In this document: piece after piece, positions 23,104 through 32,008 of the stretch | Layout of the letters: the number at the start of each line of letters is the position of its first letter | Position numbering within the stretch: the stretch's first letter is position 1 | Translations under genes and position numbers: made by a program | Assembly (NCBI RefSeq): GCF_015477765.1 | Contig: NZ_JADLQQ010000008.1 | Location: forward strand, 62,001-126,000 | Origin: Nocardia transvalensis | GTDB taxonomy: Bacteria > Actinomycetota > Actinomycetes > Mycobacteriales > Mycobacteriaceae | DNA: 64,000 bases | Direction of reading: 5' to 3' | The notes under the pieces: generated by a model | Databases searched by the model: none | Seen by the model: only the letters and a program-made list of their open reading frames with translations | Told to the model about the DNA's origin: nothing

Positions 23104-26100
23104 GTGGCCGATCAAGAGCCGCTGGATACGTCGCAGGACAACAACAATGGTGATCACGCTTCGAACGAGGCGATAGGGGCAGGGGAGGCGGCGCAGTTGC
23201 CGGAACGTATCCGGGTCCACGCGCTGGCGAAGCTGCTGGGGACCACCAGCAAACGAATACTGGCCCATCTGACCGAACTGGGGGCCGAGGCACGCAGCCC
23301 GCAATCGAGCCTGGACCGCACCGTCGCGGAATCCGTGCGTGACGCGCTCGTTCCCGCCGACACCGAAGGCGCCACCTCCGAAACCCAGGAGCCCGCAAAA
23401 ACCGAGGTCGCCGAGGCCACCGAGGTGACGGCCGTCGCCGAACCGGCCGCGGAGGAGTCCGCTACCGACGCCGAGGCCGAGTCCTCGCAGCAGACCGCGG
23501 CCCCCGTTCCGGCCATGGTCGGAACGGCCCATCCCGAGGCCGGTGGGCCGCCGGAGCCGCCGCCGTCCGCGCCGCCGCGTCCGCAGTCGCTGTTCACCAG
23601 CCCGTTCCAGGCCGAAACCCAGGCCCCCGAGCCCGTCGTCTTCGAACCCGCCGCCGTGGTCGCGGCGCCGCTGTTCCTGCCGCCGGATGCCTCGCGGGCC
23701 GAGGAGTTGCGTCGCCAGCGCAAGCAGGAGCGGGAGGCCGAGGAGCGCCGAGCCCAGGAACGCGAAGCCCAGGAACGCCAGGCCAAAGCGGCCCGGGAGG
23801 CCGCCGAGGAGACGGCCGAAGAGGCCGAGCCCGACGCCGAGTGGGAGGACGAGCAGGAGCAGTCCGCCGAGGACCGCGGCGAGGAGAGCGGTCGCTCGCG
23901 TCGTCGCCGGCGCGGTCGCCGGGGCCGGGGACGTGGCCGCGGCGAGCAGCACAGCGACCAGGACGACACCGAGTCCGAGGGCGACTCCGATTCCGAGCAC
24001 GCCGACGAGTCGGCCGAGAACGGCGATGCCGAATCGGCGGACAACGGCGATTCCACCGACGAGGGCGCCGAGGATTCCGACAACGCCGCGGTTCCGGAGG
24101 GTTCGAGCCGTCGTCGCCGTCGCCGTCGTCGCCGCAAGGCCGGTGAGGACGCCGAGAACGAACCGTCGGACGACGATCCGCCGAACACCGTCGTGCACGA
24201 GCGGGAGCCGCGCAACAAGCGCCGCGCCGTCGACGAGGTGCAGGGCATCAGCGGTTCGACGCGTCTAGAGGCCAAGCGCCAGCGCCGCCGCGACGGTCGC
24301 GAGGCCGGCCGCCGCCGCCCGCCCATCCTGACCGAATCGGAATTCCTGGCCCGCCGGGAATCGGTGGACCGCGTCATGGTGGTCCGCGAGAAGACCTTCG
24401 CCGAGCACCCGGCCGCCACCATCCAGGTCGCGGTGCTCGAGGACAACATCCTGGTCGAACACTTCGTCACCAGCACCGGCCAGGCCTCCATGGTCGGCAA
24501 CGTCTACCTCGGCAAGGTGCAGAACGTGCTGCCCAGCATGGAGGCGGCGTTCGTCGACATCGGCCGCGGCCGCAACGGCGTGCTCTACGCGGGCGAGGTG
24601 AACTGGGAGGCCGCGGGGCTCGGCGGCAAGGAACGCAAGATCGAGCAGGCGCTCAAGCCCGGCGATACCGTGCTGGTGCAGGTCAGCAAGGATCCGGTCG
24701 GGCACAAGGGTGCCCGGCTGACCACTCAGATCAGCCTGGCCGGTCGCTTCCTGGTCTACGTGCCGGGCGGCACGTCCACCGGCATCAGCCGCAAGCTGCC
24801 CGATACCGAGCGCAAGCGCCTCAAGGAGATCCTGCGCGATATCGTGCCGCAGGACGCGGGCGTCATCATCCGCACCGCCTCCGAGGGGGTCAGCGAGACC
24901 GAGCTGGCCCGCGACGTGGAGCGGCTGCAGGCGACCTGGAAGACCATCGAGGAGCAGTCCAAGAACGGGTCGAATACGCCGAAGACCCTCTACGAGGAGC
25001 CCGACCTGCTGGTCAAGGTCATCCGCGACCTGTTCAACGAGGACTTCTCCAAGCTGGTCATCGAGGGCGACCGGGCCTGGACGACCGTCGAGAACTACAT
25101 CCGCACGGTTGCCCCGGATCTGCTGGCCCGCATCGAGCGCTACGACAACGGCGGCGTCGACGTCTTCGGCAGCTTCCGCATCGACGAGCAGCTGGCCAAG
25201 GCTCTCGACCGCAAGGTGTGGCTGCCCTCGGGCGGCACGCTGGTCATCGACCGCACCGAGGCGATGACCGTCATCGACGTCAACACCGGCAAGTTCACCG
25301 GCGCGGGCGGCAGCAATCTGGAGGAGACGGTCACCCGCAACAACCTGGAGGCGGCCGAGGAGATCGTGCGCCAGCTGCGGCTGCGCGATATCGGCGGCAT
25401 GATCGTCGTCGACTTCATCGATATGGTGCTGGAGTCCAACCGCGATCTGGTGCTACGCCGCCTCACCGAATGCCTGGGCCGCGACCGCACCCGGCATCAG
25501 GTGTCCGAGGTGACCTCCCTCGGGCTGGTGCAGCTGACCCGTAAGAAGCTGGGCACCGGCCTGGTCGAGGCGTTCTCCACGACCTGCGAGCACTGCCACG
25601 GGCGCGGCATCGTCGTGCACAACTACCCGGTCGAGACCGCGCCCACCGAGGAGGGCGTGGGCCGTCGCGAGGGTCGGCGTCGCCGCAAGGACAAGGCGGT
25701 GAGCACCCCGGCGCCCGTACCGGTCGAGGCCCATCCCGAGGAGGAGGCGGCGGTCAAGCGGGCCCATCCGGTGGCGCTGGCCATGGCCGCGCATCAGGCC
25801 GAGGACGTGGTGCCCACGGACCTGGCGGAGTCCGAGGTGGCGGAGGCCGTCGAGGCGCAGATCGCCGACGATGTCGAGATCGTGTCGGACGACCGGGCCG
25901 GGCGCGCCGAGGCGACGAGCGGTCGAGGCGGCCGTGCGGGACGCGCCGCGCGCCGGGCGATGCGCCGGGAGGCGCGGGCCGAGAGCGTCGCGGCCGGTGC
26001 GGCCGACGCCGCGGACACCGGCGATGTCGCGGTGAGCGAGGACGTCACAGCGGACCGGGCCGACGTGGACCGCGTGCCCGATACGGAGTCCGAGACGAAG

Positions 26101-26484
26101 GAGGCCGTCGAGGCCGCTTCCGCCGAGACCGCTCCTGCCGCGGAGACCGCTCCCGCCGAGACTGCCGAAGACACCGGCAGTCCGGCCGAGACCGAGGATG
26201 TCCGCGAGACGGCCGCAGAGCCGGTCGCGGCGGCCGACGAAGCGGCGGCGAGCACGGAATCGGCGACCGACGGTCACCGGCGCGGGCGTCGCCGGGTCGC
26301 GCGGACCGCGGCGGCCCCGACCGGCGACAGCAAGGGTGCGGTGTTCGTCCTGTCCAACACCGATCAGGAGCAGAAGCCGAGCTTCACCCTCGACGATGTC
26401 ACCCCGCCCGAACTGCCCCCGCGCAACCGCCCGCGCCGCCGTGCGGCCGGGCGGGCCGCCGGGGCTCCCGAGCAAACCGACTGA
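23104..26484 (+). CDS. rne: Ribonuclease E/G with long disordered flanks
   Basis: This 1126-residue endoribonuclease starts mRNA decay and processes rRNA. Near residues 35-80 there is a small domain (RVHALAKLLGTTSKRILAHLTELG) resembling the IF2 N-terminal module. A long Glu/Arg-rich disordered region follows (about 90-440), then the S1-like segment (about 460-505), and the catalytic DNase I-like domain with the metal-binding aspartates in VIDVNTGK (about 725) and VVDFIDM (about 770), and the zinc-link CEHCHGRG (about 828). The C-terminal 280 residues are low-complexity Ala/Glu/Arg. The GTG start has a GAGGAG ribosome binding site. It is followed by a hairpin and the rplU promoter. Confidence 0.95.
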   Translation: MADQEPLDTSQDNNNGDHASNEAIGAGEAAQLPERIRVHALAKLLGTTSKRILAHLTELGAEARSPQSSLDRTVAESVRDALVPADTEGATSETQEPAKTEVAEATEVTAVAEPAAEESATDAEAESSQQTAAPVPAMVGTAHPEAGGPPEPPPSAPPRPQSLFTSPFQAETQAPEPVVFEPAAVVAAPLFLPPDASRAEELRRQRKQEREAEERRAQEREAQERQAKAAREAAEETAEEAEPDAEWEDEQEQSAEDRGEESGRSRRRRRGRRGRGRGRGEQHSDQDDTESEGDSDSEHADESAENGDAESADNGDSTDEGAEDSDNAAVPEGSSRRRRRRRRRKAGEDAENEPSDDDPPNTVVHEREPRNKRRAVDEVQGISGSTRLEAKRQRRRDGREAGRRRPPILTESEFLARRESVDRVMVVREKTFAEHPAATIQVAVLEDNILVEHFVTSTGQASMVGNVYLGKVQNVLPSMEAAFVDIGRGRNGVLYAGEVNWEAAGLGGKERKIEQALKPGDTVLVQVSKDPVGHKGARLTTQISLAGRFLVYVPGGTSTGISRKLPDTERKRLKEILRDIVPQDAGVIIRTASEGVSETELARDVERLQATWKTIEEQSKNGSNTPKTLYEEPDLLVKVIRDLFNEDFSKLVIEGDRAWTTVENYIRTVAPDLLARIERYDNGGVDVFGSFRIDEQLAKALDRKVWLPSGGTLVIDRTEAMTVIDVNTGKFTGAGGSNLEETVTRNNLEAAEEIVRQLRLRDIGGMIVVDFIDMVLESNRDLVLRRLTECLGRDRTRHQVSEVTSLGLVQLTRKKLGTGLVEAFSTTCEHCHGRGIVVHNYPVETAPTEEGVGRREGRRRRKDKAVSTPAPVPVEAHPEEEAAVKRAHPVALAMAAHQAEDVVPTDLAESEVAEAVEAQIADDVEIVSDDRAGRAEATSGRGGRAGRAARRAMRREARAESVAAGAADAADTGDVAVSEDVTADRADVDRVPDTESETKEAVEAASAETAPAAETAPAETAEDTGSPAETEDVRETAAEPVAAADEAAASTESATDGHRRGRRRVARTAAAPTGDSKGAVFVLSNTDQEQKPSFTLDDVTPPELPPRNRPRRRAAGRAAGAPEQTD

Positions 26485-26805
26485 GCCCCACGTTCATGGT
26501 TCCGGTTCCGACGTCGATTCCCTCATGGTTCCGGCGTACTTTTGACCGGAACCATGAGGGGGGTCACCCCGGTTTGGTTGCGAGGGTGACTGTCCTGTAA
26601 TCTTGGACAGTCGCTGCCCGGTGACAGCATTCTGCTGCGCGGCCTGGTCGTCCATGAAGACGAGGCCCGGTTCCACCCAGAGCCACCAGGCGCTGAGGCG
26701 GCGGTGATTATCAGACCACTTGCGGCGGTTTCCGGTGCGAACCGGCAGGCCGGCCGCGCGAAGCAAAGTGCCGAGCACTAGTAGAGGAAAGAGGGCAGCC
26801 GACCG
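26485..26805 (+). promoter_or_regulatory. rne-rplU gap: promoter and leader of the L21/L27 operon
   Basis: After the rne hairpin, TTGGTT (26574-26579) and TAATCT (26598-26603) form a promoter with an 18-base spacer. The -10 box lies within an inverted repeat, GACTGTCC (26588-26595) and GGACAGTC (26605-26612). Transcription from here leaves a leader of about 195 bases before rplU, long enough for autoregulation by a ribosomal protein, although I see no known leader motif. Confidence 0.6.
26520..26560. terminator. Perfect 15-bp hairpin after rne
   Basis: Arms 26520-26534 and 26546-26560 are perfectly complementary around an 11-base T-rich loop, 36 bases after the rne stop. A partial extra copy of the left arm lies at about 26493-26506. 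It probably ends rne transcription and resembles the hairpin at 6587-6607. Confidence 0.7.
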
Positions 26806-27117
26806 ATGGCAACGTACGCGATCGTCAAGACCGGCGGAAAGCAGTACAAGGTCGCGGTCGGTGACCTGGTGAAGGTCGAGAAGATCGAGGGTGAGCCGGG
26901 CACGGCCGTGTCGCTGCAGCCGGTGCTGGTTGTCGACGGCGCCAAGCTGACCACCGACAAGGACGCGCTGGCCAAGGTCTCGGTGTCCGCCGAGGTGGTC
27001 GATCAGACCAAGGGCCCGAAGATCCGCATCCACAAGTTCAAGAACAAGACCGGCTACCACAAGCGTCAGGGCCACCGTCAGAAGCTGACGGTCCTGAAGG
27101 TCACCGGCATCAAGTAA
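26806..27117 (+). CDS. rplU: 50S ribosomal protein L21
   Basis: The 103-residue protein begins MATYAIVKTGGKQYKV and ends in the basic KRQGHRQKLTVLKVTGIK-type tail that contacts 23S rRNA, which is diagnostic for L21. Length is standard. It is the first gene of the rplU-rpmA-obgE run and lies 44 bases before rpmA, so the two are almost certainly co-transcribed. Confidence 0.98.
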   Translation: MATYAIVKTGGKQYKVAVGDLVKVEKIEGEPGTAVSLQPVLVVDGAKLTTDKDALAKVSVSAEVVDQTKGPKIRIHKFKNKTGYHKRQGHRQKLTVLKVTGIK

Positions 27118-27161
27118 GCCGCTACGGGGTCCCGCCCCCAGTACGAGGAGTATCGACAGCT

Positions 27162-27428
27162 ATGGCACATAAGAAGGGTGCATCCAGCTCCCGTAACGGT
27201 CGCGATTCGAATTCCAAGCGGCTCGGCGTCAAGCGCTTCGGCGGTCAGTCCGTCCAGGCCGGCGAGATCCTGGTTCGTCAGCGCGGCACCCACTTCCACC
27301 CGGGCGTGAACGTCGGCCGTGGCGGCGACGACACCCTGTTCGCCCTCGCGGCGGGCGCGGTCGAGTTCGGCACCAAGCGCGGCCGCAAGACCGTCAACAT
27401 CGTGGTTCCGGAGCCGGCGCAGGCCTGA
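27162..27428 (+). CDS. rpmA: 50S ribosomal protein L27
   Basis: The 88-residue protein begins MAHKKGASSSRNGRDSNSKRLGVKRFGGQ, the conserved L27 N-terminus that reaches the peptidyl transferase centre, without the cleavable extension found in Firmicutes. An AGGAG ribosome binding site precedes the ATG. It lies between rplU and obgE, the usual actinobacterial order. Confidence 0.98.
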   Translation: MAHKKGASSSRNGRDSNSKRLGVKRFGGQSVQAGEILVRQRGTHFHPGVNVGRGGDDTLFALAAGAVEFGTKRGRKTVNIVVPEPAQA

Positions 27429-27544
27429 GCCGCGCCGGAGCCTTTCCACACATACTTCGAAGCGGGTCAGGGTGGCAGACACCCTGGCCCGTTTCGCTGT
27501 CTCCAGAAGCAGCCGACGATTCGAGAAGGAGGATGATCGAGAAC

Positions 27545-29005
27545 ATGTCCAAGTTCATCGACCGCGTCGTGCTGCATGTCCGCGCGGGCAAGGGCGGCCA
27601 CGGGTGTGCATCGGTGCATCGCGAAAAGTACAAGCCGCTCGGTGGGCCCGACGGCGGTAACGGTGGCAATGGCGGGGATGTGATCCTCGAGGTCGATCCC
27701 AACGTGCACACCCTGCTGGACTTCCACTTCCATCCGCACGCCAAGGCCGGTAACGGCAGGCCCGGTGAGGGCGGCAACCGCGACGGCAAGAACGGCGGCG
27801 AACTGCTGCTGAAGGTGCCGGACGGGACCGTGGTGATGAGCGCCGACGGCAAGGTGCTCGCCGATATGGTCGGCGGCGGGACCCGCTTTGTGGCCGCGCG
27901 CGGTGGCCGGGGCGGGCTCGGCAATGCGGCGCTGGTGTCCAAGGCGCGCAAGGCGCCCGGTTTCGCGCTGCTCGGTGAGGACGGCGAGGAGCGCGACCTC
28001 GTCCTCGAGCTGAAGTCGGTCGCCGATGTGGGCCTGGTCGGATTCCCCTCGGCCGGGAAATCGTCGCTGGTATCGGTGCTCTCGGCCGCCAAGCCGAAGA
28101 TCGCCGACTATCCGTTCACCACACTGGTGCCGAATCTGGGGGTCGTGTCCAGCGGTGACACCACCTTCACCGTCGCCGATGTGCCCGGGCTGATTCCCGG
28201 CGCGAGCGAGGGACGCGGCCTGGGCCTGGACTTTCTGCGGCATCTGGAGCGGTGTGCGGTGCTCGCGCACGTGGTCGACTGCGCGACCCTGGAACCCGGC
28301 CGTGATCCGGTGTCGGATGTGGATGCCCTCGAGGCGGAGCTGGCGGCCTACCAGCCGGCGCTGAAGGCGGACACGGGGCTCGGCGAGCTGGCCGACCGCC
28401 CGCGCGTGGTGATCCTCAACAAGACCGATATCCCCGATGCCGACGAGCTCGCCGATATGGTGACCCCCGACTTCGCCGCGCGCGGGTGGCCCGTCTTCAA
28501 GATTTCGGCGGTGAGTCGGGAAGGCTTGCGGGCGTTGACCTTTGCGCTCGCGGAGATGGTTCGCGAGTACCGCGAGACCCATCCGAAGGCGGCGCCGAAG
28601 CGCCCGGTGATCCGGCCCATCGCGGTGGACGACAGCGGTTTCAGCGTCGTGCCCGATCCGGAGGTGGAGGGCGGCTTCATCGTGCACGGCACCCGGCCCG
28701 AGCGCTGGGTGCGCCAGACCCAGTTCGACAACGACGAGGCCGTCGGCTATCTGGCCGACCGCCTGGCCCGCCTGGGCGTCGAGGAGGAACTGATGCGCCT
28801 GGGCGCCGAGCCCGGCGCACCGGTCACCATCGGCGACGTCACCTTCGACTGGGAACCCCAGATCTCCGCAGGCATCGACGTCGTCATGACCGGCCGCGGC
28901 ACCGACCCCCGCCTCGGCCAGACCGACCGCATCTCGGCCGCCGAACGCAAACACGCGTCCCGCGTCCGCCGCGGCCTGGTCTCGGAGGACGAGGACCACG
29001 AGTGA
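27545..29005 (+). CDS. obgE: Obg-family ribosome-assembly GTPase
   Basis: The 486-residue GTPase has the Gly-rich Obg fold (GGPDGGNGGNGGD, about residues 30-45), the G domain with the P-loop GFPSAGKSSL near residue 166, DVPGLIPGASEGRGLG (G3) and NKTD (G4), and a C-terminal Obg/OCT domain. I start at the ATG at 27545 (MSKFIDRVVLHVRAG) because the ATG at 27533 touches the AAGGAGG ribosome binding site, leaving no spacer, while 27545 is 12 bases from it. Downstream is a gap with a stem-loop and then proB. Confidence 0.95.
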   Translation: MSKFIDRVVLHVRAGKGGHGCASVHREKYKPLGGPDGGNGGNGGDVILEVDPNVHTLLDFHFHPHAKAGNGRPGEGGNRDGKNGGELLLKVPDGTVVMSADGKVLADMVGGGTRFVAARGGRGGLGNAALVSKARKAPGFALLGEDGEERDLVLELKSVADVGLVGFPSAGKSSLVSVLSAAKPKIADYPFTTLVPNLGVVSSGDTTFTVADVPGLIPGASEGRGLGLDFLRHLERCAVLAHVVDCATLEPGRDPVSDVDALEAELAAYQPALKADTGLGELADRPRVVILNKTDIPDADELADMVTPDFAARGWPVFKISAVSREGLRALTFALAEMVREYRETHPKAAPKRPVIRPIAVDDSGFSVVPDPEVEGGFIVHGTRPERWVRQTQFDNDEAVGYLADRLARLGVEEELMRLGAEPGAPVTIGDVTFDWEPQISAGIDVVMTGRGTDPRLGQTDRISAAERKHASRVRRGLVSEDEDHE

Positions 29006-29058
29006 CCCCCCGCACCCTCCCCGCCGGCACCCCCACCAGCCGCACCCCGTCTTTACAC

Positions 29059-29111
29059 CCGCACCCTCTCCAGCACCCTGAAACGGGTTCGCCTGCGAAG
29101 AAAGGGTGCGG
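29059..29111. terminator. Candidate stem-loop between obgE and proB
   Basis: CCGCACCCT (29059-29067) and AGGGTGCGG (29103-29111) could pair across a 35-base loop in the 217-base gap. The same stretch repeats GCACCC-type motifs and shares CAGCCGCACCCC (29037-29048) with the inverted repeat at 11895. Terminator function is uncertain because the loop is long. Confidence 0.35.
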
Positions 29112-29222
29112 TTGCGCTCGTCCCCTGCAAGCTGGTGCACACGATTGTGGCTGTGCGGGATTTGGGCGCGGTGGGGTGAGAATGGTTGGGATGCAGACTG
29201 TTCGGGTGAGTGGGGGTTCGGT

Positions 29223-30350
29223 ATGACGCGAGTTGAGTTGGGGCGGGAGGTCAGTGACGCGCGGCGGGCCGTGGCGGGGGCGCGCAGTGTGGTGGTGAAG
29301 ATCGGGTCGTCGGCGTTGACCAGTCTCGAAGGGGGATTGGATACCTCGCGGCTGGATCGGCTTGCCGATGCGGTGGAGGCTCGGATGCGGGCCGGGTCGG
29401 ATGTGGTGGTGGTGTCGTCGGGGGCCATCGCCGCGGGGGTCGCGCCGCTCGGATTGACTTCTCGGCCCAAGGATTTGGCGACCAAGCAGGCCGCGGCGAG
29501 TGTCGGGCAGCTGGCGCTGGCGCATGCCTGGGGGACGTCGTTCGCGCGGTACGGGCGGGTGGTCGGGCAGATTCTGCTCAGTGCCGACGACTTCTCCCGT
29601 CGCGAACATCACCGCAATGCGCAGCGCACCCTCGACCGGCTGCGCGCGCTGCACGCGGTGGCCATCGTCAACGAGAACGACACCATCGCCACCGAGGAGA
29701 TCCGCTTCGGCGACAACGATCGGCTCGCCGCCCTCGTCGCCCACCTGGTCGGCGCGGATGCGCTGGTGCTGCTGTCGGATGTGGACGGCCTCTACGACGG
29801 CGACCCTCGCAAGGGGCCCGCAAACTTTATCCCCGAGGTGCGCAGCAGCGCCGACCTGGACGGCGTGATCGCCGGCAGCGGCGGGGCCCTCGGCACCGGC
29901 GGCATGGCCTCCAAACTGTCCGCGGCCCGGCTGGCCGCCGACGCGGGCGTGCCGGTCCTGCTCGCCGCCGCCTCCGAGGCCGCCGCGGCCCTGTCCGGCG
30001 CGACCGTCGGCACCGCCTTCGCCGCCCGCCCGGTCCGCCTGTCGGCCCGCAAATTCTGGGTCCGCCACGCCGCCGACAGCCGCGGCGCGATCACGCTCGA
30101 CGAGGGCGCCGTCCAGGCCGTCGCCGACCGCCGCCGCTCCTTGCTGGCCGCCGGCATCACCGACGTCCGCGGCCGCTTCTACGGCGGCGACGTCGTCGAC
30201 CTGATCGCCCCCGACGGCCGCACGGTCGCCCGCGGCGTAGTCGAATACGACAGCACCGAACTCCAAACCATGATGGGCCGCTCCACCACCGACCTCCCCG
30301 AAAACATGCAGCGCCCGGTCATCCACGCCGACGATTTGGTGAAGGTGTAA
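29223..30350 (+). CDS. proB: Glutamate 5-kinase
   Basis: ProB phosphorylates glutamate in the first step of proline synthesis. The 375-residue protein has the amino-acid kinase domain (VVVKIGSSALTS, VVVVSSGAIAAG, FGDNDRLAALVA, LSDVDGLYDGDPR) and a C-terminal PUA domain (about 280-370, AGITDVRGRFYGGDVVDLIAPDG). The ATG at 29223 fits the family start; the frame upstream, to 29106, is not conserved-looking. It lies in the mycobacterial-type order after obgE, and a strong terminator follows the stop codon directly. Confidence 0.95.
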   Translation: MTRVELGREVSDARRAVAGARSVVVKIGSSALTSLEGGLDTSRLDRLADAVEARMRAGSDVVVVSSGAIAAGVAPLGLTSRPKDLATKQAAASVGQLALAHAWGTSFARYGRVVGQILLSADDFSRREHHRNAQRTLDRLRALHAVAIVNENDTIATEEIRFGDNDRLAALVAHLVGADALVLLSDVDGLYDGDPRKGPANFIPEVRSSADLDGVIAGSGGALGTGGMASKLSAARLAADAGVPVLLAAASEAAAALSGATVGTAFAARPVRLSARKFWVRHAADSRGAITLDEGAVQAVADRRRSLLAAGITDVRGRFYGGDVVDLIAPDGRTVARGVVEYDSTELQTMMGRSTTDLPENMQRPVIHADDLVKV

Positions 30351-30384
30351 TCCCCGTACCGGCGCTGGCGCGCCGGTACGGGGA
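30351..30384. terminator. Terminator directly after proB
   Basis: A perfect 14-base stem (30351-30364 and 30371-30384) with a 6-base loop begins at the base after the proB stop codon. Very stable; no U tract follows. Confidence 0.75.
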
Positions 30385-30386
30385 AC

Positions 30387-30700
30387 GGAGGTGGTTCGCC
30401 GGGGTCGGGGGAGCGAAGTGGCTTCGCGGGTGTGGGGACCGTAGTGGCTTCGCCGGGCCGGAGGGGCGAAGTGGCTCTGGGGGTGTGGGGATCGGAGGTG
30501 GTTCGCCGGGGTCGGGGGAGCGGAATGGCTTCGCGGGTGTGGGGACCGTGGTGGCTTCGCCGGGCCGGAGGGGCGGAATGGCTCTGGGGGTGTGGGGATC
30601 GGAGGTGGTTCGCCGGGGTCGGGGGAGCGAAGTGGCTTCGCGGGTGTGGGACCGGGTGGCTTCGCCGGGCCGGAGGGGCGGAATGGCTCTGCGGGTGCCG
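30387..30700. repeat. Tandem array of a 107-bp unit, about 2.9 copies
   Basis: Units begin GGAGGTGGTTCGCCGGGG at 30387, 30494 and 30601, an exact 107-base period. Each unit is built of two related halves of about 53 bases, so the array is a higher-order repeat. All three reading frames on each strand stay open in parts, but no start or ribosome binding site supports a gene. The rest of the gap to 30787 holds no gene. Confidence 0.9.
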
Positions 30701-30787
30701 GGGAACGAAGGTCTCCACCAGGGGGCGGACTTGGTGGCAGATTGGGGCATCGCCGAGTTGTTTTGTTCTTCTGGGGGAGCAGGGTTT

Positions 30788-32008
30788 TCAGCGGGTGGGT
30801 GGGATGACGCCTGGCTGGTCGGGGGTGGGGGTGGGGGATTCCTCTGGGATTGGGCCGGTTACGCCGGGTTGGCCGCCCTCGTCGGTGAGCGGTGGGCCCT
30901 CTGGGGGTGGGGGTTCTGGGGTCGGTGTAGGTGGTGGTGCGCTCGGTGTGGGTGAAGGTGCTGTGGGAGAGGGGGTTTCGGGTGTGGGCGTGCTCGGGGG
31001 TGGTGTGGTGGGCGGCGGCTCGGGGGTTGGCGGAGGTGTGGTCGGCGCCGGGGTAGGGGTGGGTGAGCCAGGGGAGGTTGTGGGGGGAACCGTTGGGGGA
31101 GAAGAGGGTTCGGGGGTGTGCGGGGGTGTCGGGGCGGGTGCTGGTGTCGTCGATTGCGGGGGCCCGGGGGTCGGAGTGGGCGTTGTTGACTGTGGTGTCT
31201 CCGGCGGCTGTGGTGTCTCCGGGGTCGGGGTTGGCGTCGGATGTGGCGCCCCCGGGGGTGGCGTTGTCGACGGCGGAGCCTCCGGTGCCGGGGGCGGGGT
31301 GCTGGGAGGCGTTGGGGGAGTAGGTGATTCGGGTGTGGAGGGCGGCTGGGGCTGCTCCGGGGGTGGGCCTGGCTGTGGCGGAGCTTGGGGAACAGGTGGT
31401 TTCGGGTGCTCGGACTCGGGCGCGGTGTCGGGGGCGCCGGGTAGCTGAGGGGGTTCGGGTAGGGAAGGGACGCCGGAACCTGCGGCGGAGTAGGCCGGTT
31501 TGTAGATCATGTTCATGGCCAGGACCGCTTCCTGGCGCATGGCTTCGGCCGCCAGGTGGGCGTCGATGATGCGGGCCGCCTCCAGGGCGCGGGCGATGGC
31601 GCCGATGGGGCCGGAGTCGCCGGGAGGTACGACGGCCAGCTTCACCGCCTCGGCCGCGGCAGCCACCGCGCCCAGGCGGGCGCCGACCTCGCCCATGACG
31701 GCGGCCAATTCGTCCATCGATTCGGCGAAGCTGCGGGTGCAGGCGTAGGCGGCCTCGGCGGCGGCGCCCTCCCAGCCGACCGAATTCATCACCCGATCGG
31801 CATTGCCGCGCGTCAGCGGCATCGAGGCGGTCAGCGTGCCGGCCCCCTCCAGCCACACCAGCGAGGCCTGCAGGATCTCACCGGCATCGATCCGCTGGGT
31901 CCCGGCATGGATCTGCTCGTGCGTCATGGACTCGAAATGTTCCATGGCGCTGATGTATTCGGGATCGGTGCGGCGCGGCCGCGGCCCGTACCGGAATTCG
32001 GTGGTCAT
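30788..32008 (-). CDS. PPE/WXG-like protein with a long proline-rich tail, probable ESX substrate
   Basis: The 406-residue product has an all-helical N-terminal domain (residues 1-180) containing a W-E-G turn at 79-81 (NSVGWEGAAAEAAYA), as in PPE and WXG100 proteins, and a C-terminal tail (181-406) made almost entirely of Pro, Thr, Ser, Glu and Gly. The tail resembles proline-rich extensions of secreted ESX substrates that reach through or into the cell wall. The ATG at 32006-32008 overlaps the stop of the upstream PE-like gene by four bases (ATGA), so the two are made in step. Together with EspG upstream it forms a substrate cassette. The tail is low-complexity, so its exact length could vary between strains. 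Confidence 0.75.
   Translation of the reverse strand: MTTEFRYGPRPRRTDPEYISAMEHFESMTHEQIHAGTQRIDAGEILQASLVWLEGAGTLTASMPLTRGNADRVMNSVGWEGAAAEAAYACTRSFAESMDELAAVMGEVGARLGAVAAAAEAVKLAVVPPGDSGPIGAIARALEAARIIDAHLAAEAMRQEAVLAMNMIYKPAYSAAGSGVPSLPEPPQLPGAPDTAPESEHPKPPVPQAPPQPGPPPEQPQPPSTPESPTPPTPPSTPPPAPEAPPSTTPPPGAPHPTPTPTPETPQPPETPQSTTPTPTPGPPQSTTPAPAPTPPHTPEPSSPPTVPPTTSPGSPTPTPAPTTPPPTPEPPPTTPPPSTPTPETPSPTAPSPTPSAPPPTPTPEPPPPEGPPLTDEGGQPGVTGPIPEESPTPTPDQPGVIPPTR

Noticed and set aside
28884..31856. A 990-residue minus-strand open frame across obgE end, proB and the repeat array
   Set aside because: It is Arg/Pro-rich antisense of proB and of the repeats, has no family features and no ribosome binding site; it exists because GC-rich sequence has few stop codons.
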